Source: Bacteroidales bacterium (lineage in GTDB: Bacteria > Bacteroidota > Bacteroidia > Bacteroidales > P3). Taken from it: a stretch of 37,141 nt of DNA. This document shows, one piece after another, positions 1 to 8,938 of the stretch (the stretch's first letter is position 1; each line of letters opens with the position of its first letter). The position numbers were made by a program, and so were the translations under genes. The stretch spans positions 1-37,141 of the forward strand of contig JAFSOU010000033.1 in the NCBI GenBank assembly GCA_017443265.1, in the 5' to 3' direction. Below the pieces are notes generated by a model that was not told the DNA's origin, searched no databases, and saw only the letters and a list, made by a program, of their open reading frames with translations.

Positions 1-59
1 CCTATCGAAGCGTGTATCAGATGGTTAGAACTGCAACCCGAACTTTTTTACAGAAAAAC
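1..59. other. Window edge, no gene identified
   Basis: This stretch lies before the first promoter. One forward frame is open from base 1 to a stop at 118-120, but it runs through the promoter and its peptide resembles nothing I know. Another frame stops at 26-28 and could be the last codons of an upstream gene. I cannot assign either. Confidence 0.3.
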
Positions 60-90
60 TTTGATAATCGGAAAAAATGTTATACCTTTG
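60..90 (+). promoter_or_regulatory. Bacteroidetes-type promoter of the BspA-like gene
   Basis: A TTTG -33 box at 60-63 and a TACCTTTG -7 box at 83-90 (consensus TAnnTTTG) are separated by 19 bp, which fits the 19-21 bp spacing known for the Bacteroidetes primary sigma factor. It is the best complete promoter match in the window. The gene starts about 70 bp downstream at 163. Confidence 0.65.
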
Positions 91-95
91 CAGTG

Positions 96-113
96 TGAAA
101 ATAGCCATTTTCA
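96..113. repeat. Inverted repeat just past the -7 box
   Basis: TGAAAAT at 96-102 and ATTTTCA at 107-113 form a perfect 7-bp dyad with a 4-nt centre (AGCC). It begins 5 nt after the -7 box, so the predicted mRNA 5' end falls at its first bases. It could be a 5' mRNA hairpin or an operator over the start site. Confidence 0.5.
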
Positions 114-162
114 ACAATAACGTTATGAACTATTACAGCAATGCACAAAACACTATCAATTT

Positions 163-3100
163 ATGGTAAAACACTTACAAAAAATTTTTTTGGCAGCGAT
201 TATGCTGCTTGCCGCAAACGGGGTTTGGGCGTACGATTTCTGTGCCGTAAACAATGGCGCTACAATCTATTACAACATAACCAGCAATGCGGTGCCATAT
301 ACTGTTGGGGTGACCTCGAGTTTGCCCAATTATTCTTCTAACAATATCACAATCCCTTCCTCAGTAACATACAATGGCAGAACTTATTCCGTTACAAGTA
401 TTCAAAATGAAGCTTTTTGGTATTGCACTGCATTAACCAATATAACAATACCAAATACTATAAAAATAATTGGAGCACGAGCGTTTTATGGCTGTACAGG
501 TTTGCGAAAAACTAATTTCACGGGTACAATAGCTCAATGGTGCAACATCAACTTTGGAGGTTGGTCTAGCAATCCAACAACTCTTAGTCATAACTTGTAC
601 ATCAATAATCAACTTGTGACAAATGTAACGATACCAAATGGAGTGGATTCTATAAAAGCCTGTTCTTTTTGGGGAGACACGTGTCTGGTATCTGTTACTA
701 TTCCAAGCTCTGTAACATACATCGGAGATTGTGCTTTTGACAGCTGTTTCGCTTTAACCTCAGCAAATATACCAAATTCTGTGACATACATAGGACGTGC
801 ATCTTTTCAGGGTTGTTCAGCATTAACCTCATCTATTATCATCCCCAATACAGTATCAATTATATATAGCGGCACATTTCAGGGATGTAGTTCTATTGTA
901 TCTGCGACGATAGGTAATTCTGTGTCTTCCATAGCACAAGATGCTTTTCAAGGTTGCTCAAGTTTGGCAACAGTTAATTTCAATGCTGACAGTTGTGTCA
1001 CACACGATTGTTTTAGAGGGTTATTTAATTTGAGGACTTTGACTATTGGAAACAATGTAAGATATATCCTACCAAATGCTTTTCAATTCACAGGCTTTAA
1101 CACGGTGTCTATTGGTTATTCTGTAATAAATATTGGAAGTTCTGCTTTCTATAGTTGTTCTATCGATTCAGTAACAATTCCTAATTCTGTTAGAGTAATC
1201 GGGGCGAATGCTTTTAAAAATAGTGGTCTATCATCTGTTTTTATCGGCAATGGTGTTGGATATATATCATCTCAAACGTTTTATAATTGCAGAAATCTCG
1301 CCACTTTAACTATAGGCAATTCTGTTAGTGGTATAGCACAGGACGCATTCGAAGGTTGTACAAATCTGACAATCATTAATTTTAATGCAGATAGCTGTGT
1401 AACAAATGGAAGTTTATCAGGAGTAAATAAACCAAGACCACAGACATTGACAATTGGCAACAATGTGCAATATTTTATATCTTATGATTTTCAAAATTGC
1501 ACTACATTAACATCTATTACTCTAGGAAACAATATAACACGTATAGTGGCGAATGCTTTTAGCGGGTGCACAGGTATAACTCGAACTAATTTTACTGGCA
1601 CAATTGCTCAATGGTGTAATATTGATTTTGGCAACAATTATTCGAATCCAATATATAACAGCCATAATCTATATGTTAATAATCAGCCTATTACAAATCT
1701 AACAATACCTAACAATGTGAGCGATATTAATCAATTTGTTTTTATAAATGACACTTGTATCAATACAGTTACCATTGGCGATTCTGTTTCTAGCATTCGT
1801 AATAATGCTTTTTCTGGTTGTTCTTCTCTTTCAACAGCAACTATTGGAAATTCTGTAAATTACATTGCTCAAAATGCTTTTTCTGGTTGTACAAATCTGG
1901 TTACCTTGAATTACAATGCCGATAGTTGTGCAACTAACGGTTGTTTTAATTCTTTAAGCAGGCTGCAAACTATAAACATAGGTAATAATGTGAGATATCT
2001 TATTTCAGGCATTTTTATGAATCTAACGAGTCTAAACTCTGTAACCATAGGCAATTCTGTAACAAGTATTGGCACGAATGCATTTTATGGTTGTTCGGGC
2101 TTATCCAGAACTAATTATACCGGCACAATTGCTCAATGGTGTGGCATTGATTTTGGCAACAACACTTCGAACCCTATATATTTTAGCCGTAATCTCTACA
2201 TAAATAACCAGCCAGTTACAAATTTAATAATACCCAACACCGTGAACGATATTAAACCGTTCTGTTTTATTAATGACACCTGCATCACATCAACAACAAT
2301 ATCAAACTCAACAATAAGAATCACTGGCAATGCTTTTCAGGGTTGCTCAAATTTAACCTCATTAACTATTGGCAACGGTGTTACACAAATATATAGTCAG
2401 GCTTTTTCTCAATGTTCAAATCTCACACAAGTAACAATTGGTAATGCTGTTACATATATATCAGGGGATGCATTCCAAGGTTGCACTAAAATAGCGACAA
2501 TAAACTTCAACGCCGACAGTTGTTTAACGATGACTAATAATGGCATGTCCATTTTCAGCGGTTGCGACAGCCTCCGAAACCTTAACATAGGAAACAATGT
2601 GCTGTTTGTTCCTGATTATGCTTTTAAGAGTTGCACACACTTGACAACAATAACCATTCCAAGTTCTGTGACAAGAATAGGACAGCAGGCTTTTACAAAT
2701 TGTACAGGCTTAACCACTGTGAATTATAATGCCGACAGCTGCGTAGATATGACATTTCCCAATAATAACGGGTCCGCATTTGGTGGTTGCAACAATTTCC
2801 GCACTCTTAATATAGGAAACAATGTGCGCTTTATATCCAATGGCGCTTTCAAGAGTTGTACAGGTTTGGACACAGTAATAATACCCAGCTCCGTTTCTTC
2901 GATAGGTGAATACGCTTTTGCCTCGTCAGGCATTATCAATGTGAGTATTCCTAATTCCATCACAGCTATGCGTACAGGAGTGTTCTCCAATTGCTCAAGG
3001 CTAACTTCGGTTGTTATTCCTAATTCGGTTACCACAATAGGAAGAAATACATTCTCTGGTTCGGCATTGTCGAGTGCAACCATTGGCAACTCGGTTTCAA

Positions 3101-4572
3101 ATATTGGTCAAAGTGCATTCGAGAACTGCACAGGCCTTACATATATAAACATCCCCAACTCTGTTACCAACATCGAAAACTTTGCTTTCCGTGGTTGTTC
3201 AGGACTTGATTCTGTATCAATTGGCAACTCTGTTAGAAATATTGGCACAAGTGCTTTCCAAAATTGCACAAGCTTAACCTCGCTAAACATCCCAAATTCT
3301 GTTAGAAATATAGACAATTCGGCTTTTGCAGGTTGTTCTGGGTTGTCTAATCTAACCTTAGGCAATTCTGTTACAAATATCGGGCCAGGTGCGTTTCAAA
3401 ATTGTTCTGGCATTACTTCGCTGGACATTCCCAACTCGGTTGACACAATAGGACAAGAAGCTTTCTCTGGCTGTTCTGGAATGACTTTCGCCACAATAGG
3501 CAAGGGTGTTTCTATTATTGGTTACGAAGCTTTCAAGAGTTGCACAGGTTTAGACACATTGGTTTTCAATGCGGACAGCTGTATTAATGTGGCAAACGGT
3601 ACGGCATTTAATAATTGCTTGAACATTACAACATTGCAAGTTGGCAACAATGTAAAATTAATCCCCTCATACGCTTTCAATTCACTTGTCGGATTAACAT
3701 ATCTGACATTGGGCGATTCTCTGCAATATATCGGCAAGCAGGCTTTCCAAGACTGCTCGCATCTGCCTTCGGTAGTTATACCAAATATGGTTACCAATCT
3801 TGATACGGGAGCTTTTTGCGGTTGTTCGGAGTTGTATTCCGTTTCGGTGGGCAAGCGTGTGGGCGTTATACGTCCATATACCTTTGCACGATGCACTTGG
3901 CTTACCAACGTAACCATAGGCGAAGGTGTAACTATGATAGACCAGAATGCTTTTGCAAACTGCAACCGCATTTCCACCCTTACAATGAAACCCACCACAC
4001 CGCCGCTTATCTACAGCCAGTCGCTGTCAACTTTGGGTGACAGCATAGATATTTACGTGCCTTGCAATGCTATACAGGCCTACCGTAGTGCTCCGCATTG
4101 GGGCAGGTTTGTGAATTACCACGGGGATTTTGTGAACGAAATTACCTGCACGCCCAACAACGCGGCTTGGGGCAGCGTGAATATTCTGGAACAACCAACG
4201 TGTGCCAACGGCGGTGTGGCAAGAATTCAGGCAGTGCCGAATGCTGGCTGCACTTTCTCCCGTTGGAGCGACGGCAACACTCAAAATCCTCGGACAATCA
4301 CAGTTGCTCAAGATACAGTGCTTATAGCATACTTCACTTCCAACCAAGGCATAGATGAGGCTGAGAACGAAGATGTCACTATCCGCACAACCAACGGACA
4401 TATTTTGTTGGAGGGCGTTAGTGGTGAGCGTGTATACGTTACCGATGTGCTCGGCAGAGTGGTTTACAACGCCACAGAGAACGAAAGAGCCCAAATTATG
4501 GTGAAAAACCAAGGTATTTATTTCGTGAAAATCGGCAACCGCCCAGCAAAGAAAGTGGTGGTGATACGGTAA
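163..4572 (+). CDS. BspA-like leucine-rich repeat surface protein with T9SS sorting domain
   Basis: The 1469-residue protein is secreted and probably surface-attached. A signal peptide (about residues 1-23, ending VWA) is followed by some 1250 residues of LRR_5/BspA repeats (treponema/Bacteroidales type) of about 23 residues, with the recurring pattern IPNSV-x-x-I-x-x-x-AF-x-x-C. Three copies of a TGTIAQWC insert module and six NADSC modules are interspersed. After the LRR come an InlB/Listeria-Bacteroides-like segment (about 1329-1393, FSRWSDG) and a short type A T9SS C-terminal domain (about 1400-1469, ending KKVVVIR) that lacks the usual YPNP motif. BspA-like proteins are known for adhesion to host proteins or other bacteria; the ligand here is unknown. 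I chose the ATG at 163 because it gives a clean signal peptide. The first 3.5 kb is visibly AT-rich, unlike the 3' end and the neighbours. Confidence 0.9.
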   Translation: MVKHLQKIFLAAIMLLAANGVWAYDFCAVNNGATIYYNITSNAVPYTVGVTSSLPNYSSNNITIPSSVTYNGRTYSVTSIQNEAFWYCTALTNITIPNTIKIIGARAFYGCTGLRKTNFTGTIAQWCNINFGGWSSNPTTLSHNLYINNQLVTNVTIPNGVDSIKACSFWGDTCLVSVTIPSSVTYIGDCAFDSCFALTSANIPNSVTYIGRASFQGCSALTSSIIIPNTVSIIYSGTFQGCSSIVSATIGNSVSSIAQDAFQGCSSLATVNFNADSCVTHDCFRGLFNLRTLTIGNNVRYILPNAFQFTGFNTVSIGYSVINIGSSAFYSCSIDSVTIPNSVRVIGANAFKNSGLSSVFIGNGVGYISSQTFYNCRNLATLTIGNSVSGIAQDAFEGCTNLTIINFNADSCVTNGSLSGVNKPRPQTLTIGNNVQYFISYDFQNCTTLTSITLGNNITRIVANAFSGCTGITRTNFTGTIAQWCNIDFGNNYSNPIYNSHNLYVNNQPITNLTIPNNVSDINQFVFINDTCINTVTIGDSVSSIRNNAFSGCSSLSTATIGNSVNYIAQNAFSGCTNLVTLNYNADSCATNGCFNSLSRLQTINIGNNVRYLISGIFMNLTSLNSVTIGNSVTSIGTNAFYGCSGLSRTNYTGTIAQWCGIDFGNNTSNPIYFSRNLYINNQPVTNLIIPNTVNDIKPFCFINDTCITSTTISNSTIRITGNAFQGCSNLTSLTIGNGVTQIYSQAFSQCSNLTQVTIGNAVTYISGDAFQGCTKIATINFNADSCLTMTNNGMSIFSGCDSLRNLNIGNNVLFVPDYAFKSCTHLTTITIPSSVTRIGQQAFTNCTGLTTVNYNADSCVDMTFPNNNGSAFGGCNNFRTLNIGNNVRFISNGAFKSCTGLDTVIIPSSVSSIGEYAFASSGIINVSIPNSITAMRTGVFSNCSRLTSVVIPNSVTTIGRNTFSGSALSSATIGNSVSNIGQSAFENCTGLTYINIPNSVTNIENFAFRGCSGLDSVSIGNSVRNIGTSAFQNCTSLTSLNIPNSVRNIDNSAFAGCSGLSNLTLGNSVTNIGPGAFQNCSGITSLDIPNSVDTIGQEAFSGCSGMTFATIGKGVSIIGYEAFKSCTGLDTLVFNADSCINVANGTAFNNCLNITTLQVGNNVKLIPSYAFNSLVGLTYLTLGDSLQYIGKQAFQDCSHLPSVVIPNMVTNLDTGAFCGCSELYSVSVGKRVGVIRPYTFARCTWLTNVTIGEGVTMIDQNAFANCNRISTLTMKPTTPPLIYSQSLSTLGDSIDIYVPCNAIQAYRSAPHWGRFVNYHGDFVNEITCTPNNAAWGSVNILEQPTCANGGVARIQAVPNAGCTFSRWSDGNTQNPRTITVAQDTVLIAYFTSNQGIDEAENEDVTIRTTNGHILLEGVSGERVYVTDVLGRVVYNATENERAQIMVKNQGIYFVKIGNRPAKKVVVIR

Positions 4573-4594
4573 AAGTTTAATTAGAAAAAACAAA

Positions 4595-4627
4595 AACGGT
4601 CTGACCTCTCATCAGGCCGTTTTTTTT
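4595..4627. terminator. Bidirectional intrinsic terminator
   Basis: A 10-bp stem (4595-4604 with 4612-4621, one G-U pair) has a 7-nt loop and is followed by a T run. On the other strand the same stem is followed by a U-rich tract. It sits between the convergent BspA-like gene and tadA and can serve both. Confidence 0.85.
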
Positions 4628-4634
4628 ATTAGCC

Positions 4635-5075
4635 TTATTTTCTCTTCTTCTCGAAAAACTGTTTCAGCAGGGCTTCGGCTTCCAAGGCTCTTACGCCCGA
4701 TACCACTTCAGTCTTGGGGTGGAGTATTTTTTCCGAAACGGAGGAGAATCCTCGTTTTGGGTCGGAGGCTCCGTAAACTATACGTCCTATCTGCGCCCAC
4801 GCCAAGGCTCCGGCGCACATCACGCAGGGCTCGAGGGTTACGTACAAAATGCAGTCGGTGAGGTATTTGCCGCCAATGGCCTGTGCCGCCGAGGTTATGG
4901 CTATCATCTCGGCGTGGGCCGTTACGTCGTGCAGAAGCTCGGTGCTGTTGTGGCCGCGGGCTATTATCCTGCCGTTGCCCACTATCACCGCCCCGACGGG
5001 AATTTCGTCGTTGTCGTAGGCTTCGCGGGCTTCCTTCAGGGCCTCGCCCATGTAATATTCATCAATAGTATTCAT
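4635..5075 (-). CDS. tadA: tRNA-specific adenosine deaminase
   Basis: TadA converts A34 to inosine in the anticodon of tRNA-Arg(ACG), allowing wobble decoding. The 146-residue protein has the full cytidine/deoxycytidylate deaminase zinc site: HAE at residues 54-56 (zinc-binding His and catalytic Glu) and PCVMC at 83-87 (two zinc-binding Cys). Length is normal for the family. It is the last gene of a minus-strand run; its start codon lies inside the preceding gene, overlapping it by 14 bp, which suggests translational coupling. A close deaminase such as guanine deaminase is the alternative, but the motif spacing and single-domain size fit TadA best. Confidence 0.92.
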   Translation of the reverse strand: MNTIDEYYMGEALKEAREAYDNDEIPVGAVIVGNGRIIARGHNSTELLHDVTAHAEMIAITSAAQAIGGKYLTDCILYVTLEPCVMCAGALAWAQIGRIVYGASDPKRGFSSVSEKILHPKTEVVSGVRALEAEALLKQFFEKKRK

Positions 5076-5799
5076 GTATTGTAGGCGGTCGTTTGAAATC
5101 TGATTTGTTGAAAGGCCGCAGCTCCACCTGCGATGAGATTATGGTTATCGCTCCGCCGGCCTGATAGCTTTCGAGGGTGGGGAAAAGGAACGCTCCCACG
5201 GGTGTGTATTCGTGTATGGCGCGCCAATCTACGGCAGGTTTTTGCTCGTTGTTAGGCAGCTCGATGGTGAGGAACAGGTTTCCGGTGTTTTTTTCGAACA
5301 GGTATTCGCGATCGCCCCTCAGCGGGTCGTGCACACGCACGCGGTAAACGCGGTTGCCCTCGAAATCGCCTATGCCAATGAATTTGGCTGTAATGCTCAT
5401 GTTCTCCCAGTTCCACAGCGGTCCGCGAATGTCGTACCCCGCAAGCATCCGCAGGTAGTCGCTCTCCGAAGTCACGTCCCACGAGTGGCGTGCTGTGTCG
5501 TACATCAGAAACTCCTCGCCGGTGCTGTAAAGTCCTGACAGGGTTTCGCCTTTGTGCGATATTTTCACGTAAGAGTACTCCGGAAAGGCGAACCGTCGTT
5601 CCATAATAAGTGTGTCGGAGCTGTTGCTGAAAGTTATAACCGACTTTATGTCAACGGTTTGCCAGTTGAGGGCGTCGTGCCCGAGTTTTTTCAGATAGCT
5701 GTTGATAACGATGGCCGCCGAGTCGGGTTGCGTTTGCGACATTGCCGTCCCGCAAAGGAGCGGCAGCAACAGTGCAAGATATAATCTGACTCGTGTCAT
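5062..5799 (-). CDS. LolA-like outer membrane lipoprotein-sorting family protein
   Basis: The 245-residue protein has a signal peptide (about residues 1-21, ending AMSQ) with no lipobox, so it should be a soluble periplasmic protein. The rest reads as alternating beta strands like the LolA/LolB-like fold (COG2834 type): an N-terminal helix with a YLKKLG motif, then strands with recurring Asp and aromatic residues and a late DPLRGDREYLFEKNTGN segment typical of this group. Such proteins bind a lipid or acyl chain in the periplasm, though many Bacteroidetes paralogues are not true LolA. It lies 15 bp after the C25 peptidase gene and overlaps tadA. An lptG-type permease at the head of the same run makes a lipid-handling role plausible. 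Family level only. Confidence 0.6.
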   Translation of the reverse strand: MTRVRLYLALLLPLLCGTAMSQTQPDSAAIVINSYLKKLGHDALNWQTVDIKSVITFSNSSDTLIMERRFAFPEYSYVKISHKGETLSGLYSTGEEFLMYDTARHSWDVTSESDYLRMLAGYDIRGPLWNWENMSITAKFIGIGDFEGNRVYRVRVHDPLRGDREYLFEKNTGNLFLTIELPNNEQKPAVDWRAIHEYTPVGAFLFPTLESYQAGGAITIISSQVELRPFNKSDFKRPPTIHEYY

Positions 5800-5814
5800 C
5801 GGTGTTTTGGGATG

Positions 5815-8148
5815 TTATTTTCCAACCACAATTTTGTTGTAGGTCGAGGTGCCGTTGCGGAATTGTGTGTGTAGTATGTAAATACCTTTAGGACAGTTAT
5901 TTATCGGTACTGCGATTTTGTTTTCGCTTATATTTTCCAAAGCAACGACTTTGTTGCCGAGCATGTTTATAAGCGTAACTTTTTCGATGTCAACGCCTTC
6001 TGCAAAAACAATGTCTTTGGCGGGATTGGGGTAAATACGCACTTGGGTATTGTCGGCGGTGTTGATGTCAACCGATGAGCTGACCACTATCGGGGTGAAA
6101 GAGGTCTTGTATCCCTGCGCCGAAGCCGCAAGTTCGTAGTTGCCTTCGGCAAGGGCGGCGAATTGCAGGGTGGCGCTGCCTCGGAGGTTGGTGAAAGCGG
6201 TAGCAACAATGTTAAGGTTGCTGTCGGTGAGGGCTATGTAGGCGAAAGGTGCGGCAGTTACTTGCAACGAGGTGGTGTTGGGGCTTATTGCGTTGGCTAC
6301 AGTAACGTTCATAGTTTGGGCGCGATGCAGCCAAGGCATCACCGATGGGTCGCCCATCAGGTGGTAAACCTCCCAATAGTAGATTTTGCGTCGCGACGAC
6401 GAGGATTGCACGGCCATAACGCCGGCTCTTACCATACCGCCTGAGGTAACATACCAGTCTCTAATAACTTCGTTGTGTGTGTGGTACATGCGGTCGAAAG
6501 CACCCAGATAGTTTGCGTTGTAAGCCGGCACAGCGCCTTGTCTGCCTATTGAGGTAACGCCTACAGCCCAGTAATAGTCCTCGTCCCAATACGTTGAGTT
6601 GGAGCCTCCAATGTAGCCAACAGCACCGCGGTAGTCGGAGAGACGTAACACAGCTTCGCCGAAACACTCGTCTTCGTCGAAAGTGTTGGATTCGCAGCAG
6701 TTGCCAATCATCAAACCTATTTTTTTCGTATTGTTGAGTCCCGACAGGTTGCTGGTCTTAAATTCGGGGTTGGCCCATCCTCTTGCTGAACAGTGAGCCG
6801 AGTACATGGATATGCTGGTTCCCAGCGAAAGTATGTTTCTAATAATGGTGGTCATGCCTGTGGCCATGCCACGGCTGTCGAGGGTGTAGTCGCTGTTTTG
6901 GTACATAATAACCTGCGAGTAGCCGTAGTTTGTGTCTATATAGTTGTTTTTCAGATATTTCATGGTGGGGTCGGCATGGGTGTAGCCGTAGTCGCCAGCC
7001 TCGCCGTCGTCGATGCCGGCAATGAGCAGGGTGCGTTCCAGATATGTTGTCTGCGGCATTTTGTATTGCTCGTACATCAGAGTCTTTTCAATCTGCGGTG
7101 TCAGCTGGTCCACGTTCTGTGCCGAGAAACGGCCGTAGTAGCAGTCGGGAATGTTGTCGCCGTTGGTCCACGAGGCGTAATAGAGGTCGGTGGCGTGGTT
7201 GTCGGCGTTGCCCGTAAAAGCGGGGATTTGCTGCACGTCGCCTACAAGTAGAAGGAAAGTGGGGGCGGGGTTCTCGGCGGTGGCGTTGGTGTATTGCGAT
7301 TTGATGTAATTTGCTATGGATGTGGTGGTTGTGCCAACAGCGGCAGTGCCTGTATAAACAATGTCGGTGATGAACCCTTTGCGACGTTTCCAGTCCGCGA
7401 AAGTGTCCAAAAGCCCGCTGAACGAGTTGTGTGCCACTATCAGGTAGCGGATGGGGGTGGTGGAAAACTCGATTTTGTCGGTGTTTTGCGGCAGACGGTT
7501 GATGGTGGATGCCGAGGCGAACATCAAAGAGTTGTGCAGGGTTTTCATCTTTTCGGTGGCTTCGATGTCGGCATTGCGGAAGGTTATCTCCACTTCGGCG
7601 CGTGTGCATATTCTCATCTCTCCGCTAACGGGATTGTAGTTGTAGGGCGAGAAATAGAGTGTGGCAAGGTTTTTGTCGCGGGCCACGCCCACTTTCTCCA
7701 ACTCCACCAAAACCGGCTGACAGAAAGCGTCGGTGGTGTAAACCTCGTTGTTTATCACCAGCTCGAAAGGTCCTTTCTCGGATTTGGAGCGCGACGGCTG
7801 CCTAGGGTATATCGGGTGCAAAATTCCGAGTCTTTCAGCAGCATAGCTCTGCCACTCCTGATGGGTGATGCTTACGTTGATACCGTCACAAAGGGGTATT
7901 TCGAGCATGGAAACCAGTGCCGGGAGTTCGGGAGAGCCGTCGTTGCCGTAGGGCAGAAATCCATCGCAGCCGATGCGGCTAAAAAGGCCTTTGTCGGTGT
8001 TTACGGTGGTGGCGCTTATCTCGCCTGCTGTGAGGGTAAGGGTTATCTTGTCGTAGCCGCTGTGCGTTACCTCGACGTGTTTTACGCTTTGCGCCAGGCA
8101 GTTCACTATTATTGAAATGAGTAAAAGAATGGATGCGGTTTTTTTCAT
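5815..8148 (-). CDS. Gingipain-like C25 cysteine peptidase with T9SS sorting domain
   Basis: The 777-residue protein resembles gingipains, secreted Cys proteases of Porphyromonas. In order: signal peptide (about 1-20), a propeptide-like beta-rich region (to about 225), the C25 catalytic domain (about 232-600), an Ig-like domain (about 610-690) and a type A T9SS C-terminal domain (about 700-777) with VRIYPNPAKD and a final KIVVGK. The catalytic dyad is visible: His452 in MYSAHCSARG, and Cys485 in GNCCESNTF, placed like the nucleophile in gingipain ACVNGDF. The downstream CFGEA motif is also conserved. It is exported through Sec and the type IX system and probably cell-surface bound; specificity (Arg, Lys or other) cannot be read. 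It starts 12 bp after the MIP18-like gene. Some C25 proteins, such as PorU, act as sortases, but PorU is much longer. Confidence 0.88.
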   Translation of the reverse strand: MKKTASILLLISIIVNCLAQSVKHVEVTHSGYDKITLTLTAGEISATTVNTDKGLFSRIGCDGFLPYGNDGSPELPALVSMLEIPLCDGINVSITHQEWQSYAAERLGILHPIYPRQPSRSKSEKGPFELVINNEVYTTDAFCQPVLVELEKVGVARDKNLATLYFSPYNYNPVSGEMRICTRAEVEITFRNADIEATEKMKTLHNSLMFASASTINRLPQNTDKIEFSTTPIRYLIVAHNSFSGLLDTFADWKRRKGFITDIVYTGTAAVGTTTTSIANYIKSQYTNATAENPAPTFLLLVGDVQQIPAFTGNADNHATDLYYASWTNGDNIPDCYYGRFSAQNVDQLTPQIEKTLMYEQYKMPQTTYLERTLLIAGIDDGEAGDYGYTHADPTMKYLKNNYIDTNYGYSQVIMYQNSDYTLDSRGMATGMTTIIRNILSLGTSISMYSAHCSARGWANPEFKTSNLSGLNNTKKIGLMIGNCCESNTFDEDECFGEAVLRLSDYRGAVGYIGGSNSTYWDEDYYWAVGVTSIGRQGAVPAYNANYLGAFDRMYHTHNEVIRDWYVTSGGMVRAGVMAVQSSSSRRKIYYWEVYHLMGDPSVMPWLHRAQTMNVTVANAISPNTTSLQVTAAPFAYIALTDSNLNIVATAFTNLRGSATLQFAALAEGNYELAASAQGYKTSFTPIVVSSSVDINTADNTQVRIYPNPAKDIVFAEGVDIEKVTLINMLGNKVVALENISENKIAVPINNCPKGIYILHTQFRNGTSTYNKIVVGK

Positions 8149-8160
8149 CGTTTGTGTGAT

Positions 8161-8481
8161 TTAAAAGTAGAAATCGAGTTCCATTTTGGCTTCGTCGCTC
8201 ATTTTGTCCATGCTCCACGGCGGGTCGAAGGTTATCTCCACTTCGGCGTCGGTAACGCCTTGTATGCCGAGTATGCGGCTCCGCACTTCGATGGGCAGCG
8301 AGTCGGCTACCGGACAGTTGGGGGCGGAGAGTGTCATGAGGATTTTAACCTTGAACTCGTCCGAAACTTCGATGTTGTAGATAAAACCGAGGTCGTAGAT
8401 GTTCACCGGTATTTCGGGGTCGAAAACGGTTTTCAAGGCGTCGATAACTGCCGAGTGTATGGTTTCTTTGGTTGGTGTCAT
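8161..8481 (-). CDS. MIP18/DUF59 family Fe-S assembly protein (SufT/PaaD-like)
   Basis: The 106-residue single-domain protein belongs to the MIP18 (DUF59) family, which helps mature iron-sulfur proteins. Diagnostic motifs are FDPEIPVNIYDLGFIY (residues 20-35) and the conserved Cys56 in SAPNCPVAD, followed by the helix IEVRSRI. Its start overlaps the sufE stop by 4 bp (ATGA), so the two are translationally coupled. This pairing is the main evidence that it serves SUF-type cluster assembly here rather than phenylacetate degradation (PaaD). Confidence 0.88.
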   Translation of the reverse strand: MTPTKETIHSAVIDALKTVFDPEIPVNIYDLGFIYNIEVSDEFKVKILMTLSAPNCPVADSLPIEVRSRILGIQGVTDAEVEITFDPPWSMDKMSDEAKMELDFYF

Positions 8482-8909
8482 TGCTGTTGCTGTGCTAAGG
8501 TTTGGAATGCGAGTGCGTATATTTTCATCTGTTTCACCATGGCTGTAAGGCCGTTGGAGCGTGTGGGGGAGAGGTGCTCTTTAAGGCCTATCTTTTCGAT
8601 AAACGAAAGGTCGGAGGCAAGGATGTCGGCGGGAGTCTGGTTGTCCAACGCCCTAATCAGCAGCGAGGCTATGCCGCGGGTTATCACGGCGTCGCTGTCG
8701 GCGCGGAAACGGATGCGGCCTTCCTCGAGTTTGGCGCTCAGCCATACCTTGCTCTGGCAGCCTTTTATCAGGTTCTCGTTCACTTTGTCCTTTTCGTCTA
8801 TCTGCGGACAGCTCTTGCCCATCTCAATGATGTAGTTGTATTTGTCCAGCCAGTCCTCGAAATTAGAGAACTCGGCAACAATCTGGTTTTCAATCTCTTG
8901 TATTGTCAT
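8478..8909 (-). CDS. sufE: Cysteine desulfuration protein SufE
   Basis: SufE accepts persulfide sulfur from the cysteine desulfurase SufS and passes it to the Fe-S scaffold. I chose the ATG at 8909 rather than an upstream TTG at 8942. It gives 143 residues, a normal SufE length, and places the active Cys in KGCQSKVW at residue 51, the position known for E. coli SufE. The family segment SCPQIDE is also present. The upstream GH3 gene ends at 8939, about 30 bp before this start. No sufS, sufB, sufC or sufD lies in the window, so the core SUF operon must be elsewhere. Confidence 0.92.
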   Translation of the reverse strand: MTIQEIENQIVAEFSNFEDWLDKYNYIIEMGKSCPQIDEKDKVNENLIKGCQSKVWLSAKLEEGRIRFRADSDAVITRGIASLLIRALDNQTPADILASDLSFIEKIGLKEHLSPTRSNGLTAMVKQMKIYALAFQTLAQQQQ

Positions 8910-8938
8910 CTTATGGTGATTGGTGAATTTTTCAACTT

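Noticed and set aside
1..45. String resembling a tRNA D-arm (GATGGTTAGAAC)
   Set aside because: No T-arm, anticodon stem or acceptor pairing follows; the next bases are a T run and a promoter.
400..3900. Regular repeats that could suggest a CRISPR array or tandem satellite
   Set aside because: The repeats are in frame, vary between copies and encode LRR units of one long protein.
7294..8115. Plus-strand open frame of 273 codons opposite the C25 peptidase gene
   Set aside because: It is a shadow of the peptidase reading frame; the peptidase has catalytic motifs, signal peptide and sorting domain.
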